Shown here piece by piece: positions 7,398 through 9,858 of a stretch of 9,858 nucleotides of DNA. Under the pieces are notes generated by a model. It was not told the DNA's origin. It ran no database searches and was given only the letters and a program-made list of their open reading frames with translations. Within the stretch, counting starts at the first letter, position 1. Every line of letters starts with the position of its first letter. This DNA is from an uncultured Clostridia bacterium (GTDB lineage: Bacteria; Bacillota; Clostridia; TANB77; CAG-508): positions 1 to 9,858 of the forward strand of contig CANQTJ010000058.1 in NCBI GenBank assembly GCA_947626705.1. The letters are read 5' to 3'. The translations under genes were made by a program, and so were the position numbers.

Positions 7398-7913
7398 TTA
7401 AAATTTTAAAAAAATAAGAAGTTTATCTAAAAATTGTTGAAACCAATTTTTTTCTTGTTCTATAACTATTTTCTCACTAGCTGACTCCACATAATCTTTT
7501 TTAGGTAAAGTAACATATACAATTTGTTTGCTAGTTAGTTTTTGCATTCCTAATTCTTCTTTTGCTACTTTTTCAATATTATATATATTTAAGCTATTCT
7601 CTATACTAACCTTTAGTTGTTCATTATCTTTTTGAAGTGTTGATAATTCTTTTTTTTGCTCTTGAATTTGATTGAATTTTTTATCTATTTGAGAATTTCT
7701 ACAACTTATGGTCAACAATAACAAAAATACCCCTGCAACCGTAATAGTTAATTTAAAATGTTTTCTTTTTTGCTCTTTAGATACCTTAATATGCTGTCTT
7801 GGTACATCTTTTACAACTTGCATTTTTTTCTTCTGAGGAACTTGTTTTTTTCCTCTATAATCTGGTTCTAATTTTCTAGGACTCGTTCCATATTGATATT
7901 TTGCTTGTGCCAT
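7398..7913 (-). CDS. ftsL: FtsL-like division protein (septum formation initiator family)
   Basis: 171 residues. A basic, Gln/Lys-rich cytoplasmic N-terminus (1-53) precedes one membrane helix (about 54-70, TITVAGVFLLLLTI), then an extracytoplasmic coiled coil (about 73-108, IQEQKKELSTLQKDNEQL) and the typical end IYNIEKVAKEELGMQKLTSKQ. This is the bitopic layout of FtsL/DivIC proteins, which join the FtsQ/DivIB complex and help activate septal PBP and FtsW. Primary sequence in this family is weakly conserved, so the call rests on layout, the NIEKVAKEELGM motif and position between rsmH and the PBP gene. ATG at 7913 has AGAGGTGA seven bases upstream. It lies 22 nt after rsmH and is surely co-transcribed. 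The N-terminal tail is longer than in E. coli FtsL but usual in Firmicutes. Confidence 0.85.
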   Translation of the reverse strand: MAQAKYQYGTSPRKLEPDYRGKKQVPQKKKMQVVKDVPRQHIKVSKEQKRKHFKLTITVAGVFLLLLTISCRNSQIDKKFNQIQEQKKELSTLQKDNEQLKVSIENSLNIYNIEKVAKEELGMQKLTSKQIVYVTLPKKDYVESASEKIVIEQEKNWFQQFLDKLLIFLKF

Positions 7914-7935
7914 AAGTTTTCACCTCTCTTTCTTT

Positions 7936-8865
7936 TTATATCTTTTCAAAAATTCTAAGCTTTGCACTTTTACTTCTTGAATTTTCTTCTTGTTCTATAC
8001 TACTTGCAATTATTGGCTTTTTAGTAATTATTTTTCCTAACGTTTTAGCCCCACATACACAATAAGGCAAATCAGAAGGGCATACACACTTTCCTTTTGC
8101 ATCTATCATAGCATTTTTTACAGCCCTATCTTCTAAAGAATGAAATGTTATTACACATAATCTTCCTTTAGATTTTAGGCATTCAATGCAATCCTTAATA
8201 GTATTATATAGTGGTGATATTTCATTATTTACCTCTATTCTAATTGCTTGGAAAGTTCTTTTTGCTGGATGTCCATCTTTTTGTTTTGATTTTGGAATTG
8301 AATTTTCTATTATTTCAACTAATTGCTTAGTTGTTGTTATTTTTTTATTTTTTCTATATTGACAAATATTTTTTGCAATTTGTCTAGAAAATTTTTCTTC
8401 TCCATATTTATATATAATATTTCCTAAATCTTCTTCTGTATAATTATTTACTATCTCTTGGGCAGTCAAACTTTGAGTTTTATCCATTCTCATATCAAGT
8501 TGATTTTCTCCTAAATAACTAAATCCTCTATTTTTTTCATCTAATTGATATGAAGAAACTCCTAAATCTAATAAAATTCCATCAACATTTTTTATTCCAA
8601 TATCATCTAAAATATTTTTTATATTATCATGATTATCTTTTATAAATTTTACATTTTTGAATTCTTTTAAATTTTGTTTTGCCGCTTCTAAAGCATCTTC
8701 ATCTCTATCTATTCCAATCAATAAGCCATTTTCTGATAAGTTTTTTAATATTTCTTTGCTATGACCTGCTCCACCTAAAGTTCCATCTATATAAATTCCA
8801 TCTTTTTTTATATTCAATCCTCTTATACATTCTTCTAGCATTACAGGCTTATGTTTAAATTCCAA
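7936..8865 (-). CDS. rsmH: 16S rRNA (cytosine(1402)-N(4))-methyltransferase RsmH
   Basis: 309 residues, full family length. RsmH (MraW) methylates N4 of C1402 in the decoding centre of 16S rRNA using S-adenosylmethionine. Visible marks are the start HKPVMLEECI, the SAM-binding loop YIDGTLGGAGHS (about 25-36), LIGIDRDEDAL (about 49-59), the LDLGVSSYQLDEKNRGFSY segment (about 99-117), DMRMD, YGEEKFSRQIA, the HPAKRTFQAIRIEVN signature and VITFHSLEDRAVK. The start is TTG (8865..8863), supported by GAGGTGA just upstream and by the conserved N-terminus; no ATG fits. It sits between mraZ and ftsL as in most Firmicutes. A strong hairpin lies just upstream of its ribosome binding site and could affect its expression. 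Confidence 0.97.
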   Translation of the reverse strand: MEFKHKPVMLEECIRGLNIKKDGIYIDGTLGGAGHSKEILKNLSENGLLIGIDRDEDALEAAKQNLKEFKNVKFIKDNHDNIKNILDDIGIKNVDGILLDLGVSSYQLDEKNRGFSYLGENQLDMRMDKTQSLTAQEIVNNYTEEDLGNIIYKYGEEKFSRQIAKNICQYRKNKKITTTKQLVEIIENSIPKSKQKDGHPAKRTFQAIRIEVNNEISPLYNTIKDCIECLKSKGRLCVITFHSLEDRAVKNAMIDAKGKCVCPSDLPYCVCGAKTLGKIITKKPIIASSIEQEENSRSKSAKLRIFEKI

Positions 8866-8883
8866 ATTTTCACCTCATTACAG

Positions 8884-8914
8884 AAAACAGCTGGTAAAAT
8901 GTACCAGCTGTTTT
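8884..8914. terminator. Terminator-like hairpin in the rsmH leader
   Basis: A perfect 13-bp inverted repeat (8884..8896 with 8902..8914, arms AAAACAGCTGGTA) encloses a 5-nt loop. On the plus strand T-rich sequence (TTTTTATTTT) follows; on the minus strand only TTTT, then CTG. It ends about 10 nt before the rsmH ribosome binding site. On the minus strand it could act as a partial terminator or attenuator between mraZ and rsmH. On the plus strand it would stop antisense transcription entering from rsmH. Confidence 0.6.
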
Positions 8915-9233
8915 TATTTTATATGTTTTTATCTTTTGGTAATTTTATTTCTTTAGTAATTAAATTTAATTCTGCTTTTGTCTACTCTTCTTCTGTAACT
9001 TTTATCTTTTGTATATTATACAATCTCTTTTGTAATTTGGTATTTAACTTATACCTTTAACTTATGTATATATATCTTTTGTCTTCTTATCTTTAGCATT
9101 TATAAATTTATCATTAGCCATATTATCTTCAGTAATATTTTCTATTGTATTTATATATTCTTGTGTACATTTTACATTTGTATTATTATCTTTAGCACTG
9201 TTATCTTTAGCAATTTATATAAGCTTTTGCAAG
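8915..9233 (-). other. mraZ-rsmH spacer with decayed coding-like sequence
   Basis: mraZ and rsmH are 368 nt apart, far more than usual. On the minus strand a frame without a proper start is open from 9214 to 9062 (50 residues, begins IAKDNSAKDNNTN, ends TKDIYT). A second frame gives an open stretch ending LNLITKEIKLPKDKNI at TAA 8921..8919, interrupted by TAG (8984..8982). Both have Lys/Asp/Asn-rich, repetitive composition. A TATAAT (9020..9015) has no good -35 partner. I read this as the remains of a small gene or repeat, not a working gene, and recognise no family. Confidence 0.4.
9087..9212. repeat. Three exact copies of a 12-nt direct repeat
   Basis: TTATCTTTAGCA occurs at 9087, 9186 and 9201; related TTATCTTTTG forms occur near 9002 and 8929. 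On the minus strand each copy reads TGCTAAAGATAA and gives the A-K-D motif of the coding-like remnant in this spacer. Confidence 0.7.
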
Positions 9234-9659
9234 TTATATACCAAGCATAGTCATATTTTCAGCGATTTCATCAACTGAAATATTTTCATCACATTTTTGC
9301 CAATTAGCTTTATCCCATATTTCTAATCTAGTACCTACTCCAATAATTACAGCTTCTTTTTCTAAACCAGCTGAAACTCTTAAATTATTAGGTATTAAAA
9401 ATCTTCCTTGTTTATCTATTTCACATTCAGTCGCTCCTGAAAGAAAAAATCTAACAAAGTTTCTTGCATTTTTATCTGATAGTGGTAGTGATTTTAATTT
9501 TGTTTCAAAGTTTAACCATTCTTCTTGTGAAAAAGCAAATAAACATCCGTCTAAACCTTTTGTTATAACGAATTTTTCTCCGATATCTTGTCTTAATTTT
9601 GCTGGCATTATTAATCTGCCTTTAGCATCTAGAGAATGCTCGTATTCCCCCATTAACAA
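9234..9659 (-). CDS. mraZ: Transcriptional regulator MraZ
   Basis: 141 residues, normal for the family. MraZ is a DNA-binding regulator with two SpoVT/AbrB-type units that forms large rings and represses its own division and cell wall operon. Both units are visible: GEYEHSLDAKGRLIMPAKLR (about 4-23) and ECEIDKQGRFLIPNNLR (about 78-94), each with the conserved D-x-x-G-R-x-x-x-P core. The TTG start (9659..9657) gives MLMGEYEHS, matching the family's M-x-MGEY start, and has AAGGGAG nine bases upstream. The ATG two codons later would sit 15 bases from that site. It is the first gene of the cluster and lies directly behind a promoter and a set of MraZ-type boxes. Confidence 0.96.
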   Translation of the reverse strand: MLMGEYEHSLDAKGRLIMPAKLRQDIGEKFVITKGLDGCLFAFSQEEWLNFETKLKSLPLSDKNARNFVRFFLSGATECEIDKQGRFLIPNNLRVSAGLEKEAVIIGVGTRLEIWDKANWQKCDENISVDEIAENMTMLGI

Positions 9660-9675
9660 TGGTCTTCACTCCCTT

Positions 9676-9712
9676 CCACTTTTTCACCACTTTGTACCAC
9701 TTCTCTCCACTT
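9676..9712 (-). promoter_or_regulatory. Putative MraZ operator (repeated AAGTGG boxes)
   Basis: On the minus strand four AAGTGG boxes occur at 9712, 9702, 9692 and 9681, that is, at 10, 10 and 11 bp. A weaker GAGTGA copy lies 10 bp further on at about 9671, overlapping the ribosome binding site. MraZ proteins are known to bind such short boxes at 10-bp spacing (TGGG in E. coli, AAAGTG in Mollicutes) upstream of mraZ. The array begins at the predicted transcription start, so binding would block the promoter. Confidence 0.8.
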
Positions 9713-9719
9713 CACTTAG

Positions 9720-9748
9720 ATTGTAATATATTTCTTTTTAATTTGCAA
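9720..9748 (-). promoter_or_regulatory. Promoter of the mraZ cluster
   Basis: On the minus strand TTGCAA (9748..9743) and TACAAT (9725..9720) are separated by 17 nt; the -10 matches consensus at 5/6 and the -35 at 4/6. Start of transcription is expected near 9713, at the first AAGTGG box. Phased A-tracts lie immediately upstream. Confidence 0.7.
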
Positions 9749-9751
9749 TAC

Positions 9752-9788
9752 TTTTTTAAAATTTTTTTTAAATTTTTTTAAATTTTTT
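9752..9788. promoter_or_regulatory. Phased A-tracts upstream of the mraZ promoter
   Basis: Plus-strand T-runs of 6, 8, 7 and 6 bases lie at 9752, 9762, 9773 and 9783, with centres 9.5 to 11 bp apart, close to one helical turn. Such arrays curve DNA and, next to a -35 site, can act as UP-like elements for RNA polymerase. Beyond them (9789..9858) I see nothing I can name. Confidence 0.5.
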
Positions 9789-9858
9789 GTTACTATTCAC
9801 AGCCGATTTTAAATAAAAGCTTGTAATATTGCTGTAATCAAAACTTAATATAAATTTT

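Noticed and set aside
8851..9060. Plus-strand 69-codon frame opposite the rsmH start and spacer
   Set aside because: No ribosome site, hydrophobic Phe/Leu-rich shadow composition, and the plus-strand hairpin at 8884 would stop its transcript.

Overview
The window is very AT-rich, with short Gram-positive signals (AGAGGTG/GGAGG ribosome binding sites, TTG starts, sigma-A-type promoters) and a mraZ-rsmH-ftsL-PBP gene order. This points to a low-GC Firmicute, most likely a host-associated member of the Clostridia. Every gene I can support lies on the minus strand, so reading order is from high to low coordinates.

Right half (about 9858 to 5560): the start of the division and cell wall (dcw) cluster. 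Phased A-tracts, a good promoter and an array of 10-bp-spaced AAGTGG boxes precede mraZ, a typical self-regulated MraZ leader. A 368-nt stretch without a sound gene follows; it holds decayed coding-like sequence, short repeats and a strong hairpin. Then come rsmH, an ftsL-like gene and a class B penicillin-binding protein (SpoVD/FtsI type). The PBP gene is damaged twice. A one-base insertion near 5792 shifts the frame just before the KTG motif, and homology then stops abruptly at about 5611, so the C-terminus is missing. The expected downstream cluster genes (murE/mraY type) are absent.

Left half (about 5540 to 1): accessory DNA. A strong promoter drives a very large secreted protein with NPCBM, a cysteine-peptidase/transglutaminase-like core (C494/H520/D539), an F5/8C-like module, two Ig-like repeats and a type I dockerin. 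Directly downstream is a cohesin protein with a Ser/Asn/Pro/Thr repeat linker, an IPKTG sortase motif, a membrane segment and a basic tail. Together they look like a two-gene surface assembly: a wall-anchored cohesin that can hold the dockerin enzyme. The cohesin gene carries an in-frame TAA in its signal peptide. An intrinsic terminator closes this unit.

Beyond the terminator are a 44-residue TnpW-like ORF and the first 35 codons of a large serine recombinase that runs off the left edge. The recombinase on one side and a PBP gene cut in mid-domain on the other suggest that the cohesin/dockerin pair is cargo of a recombinase-driven element inserted in the PBP gene. This is testable by looking for the missing PBP end to the left of the window. 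Chimeric assembly is the main alternative.
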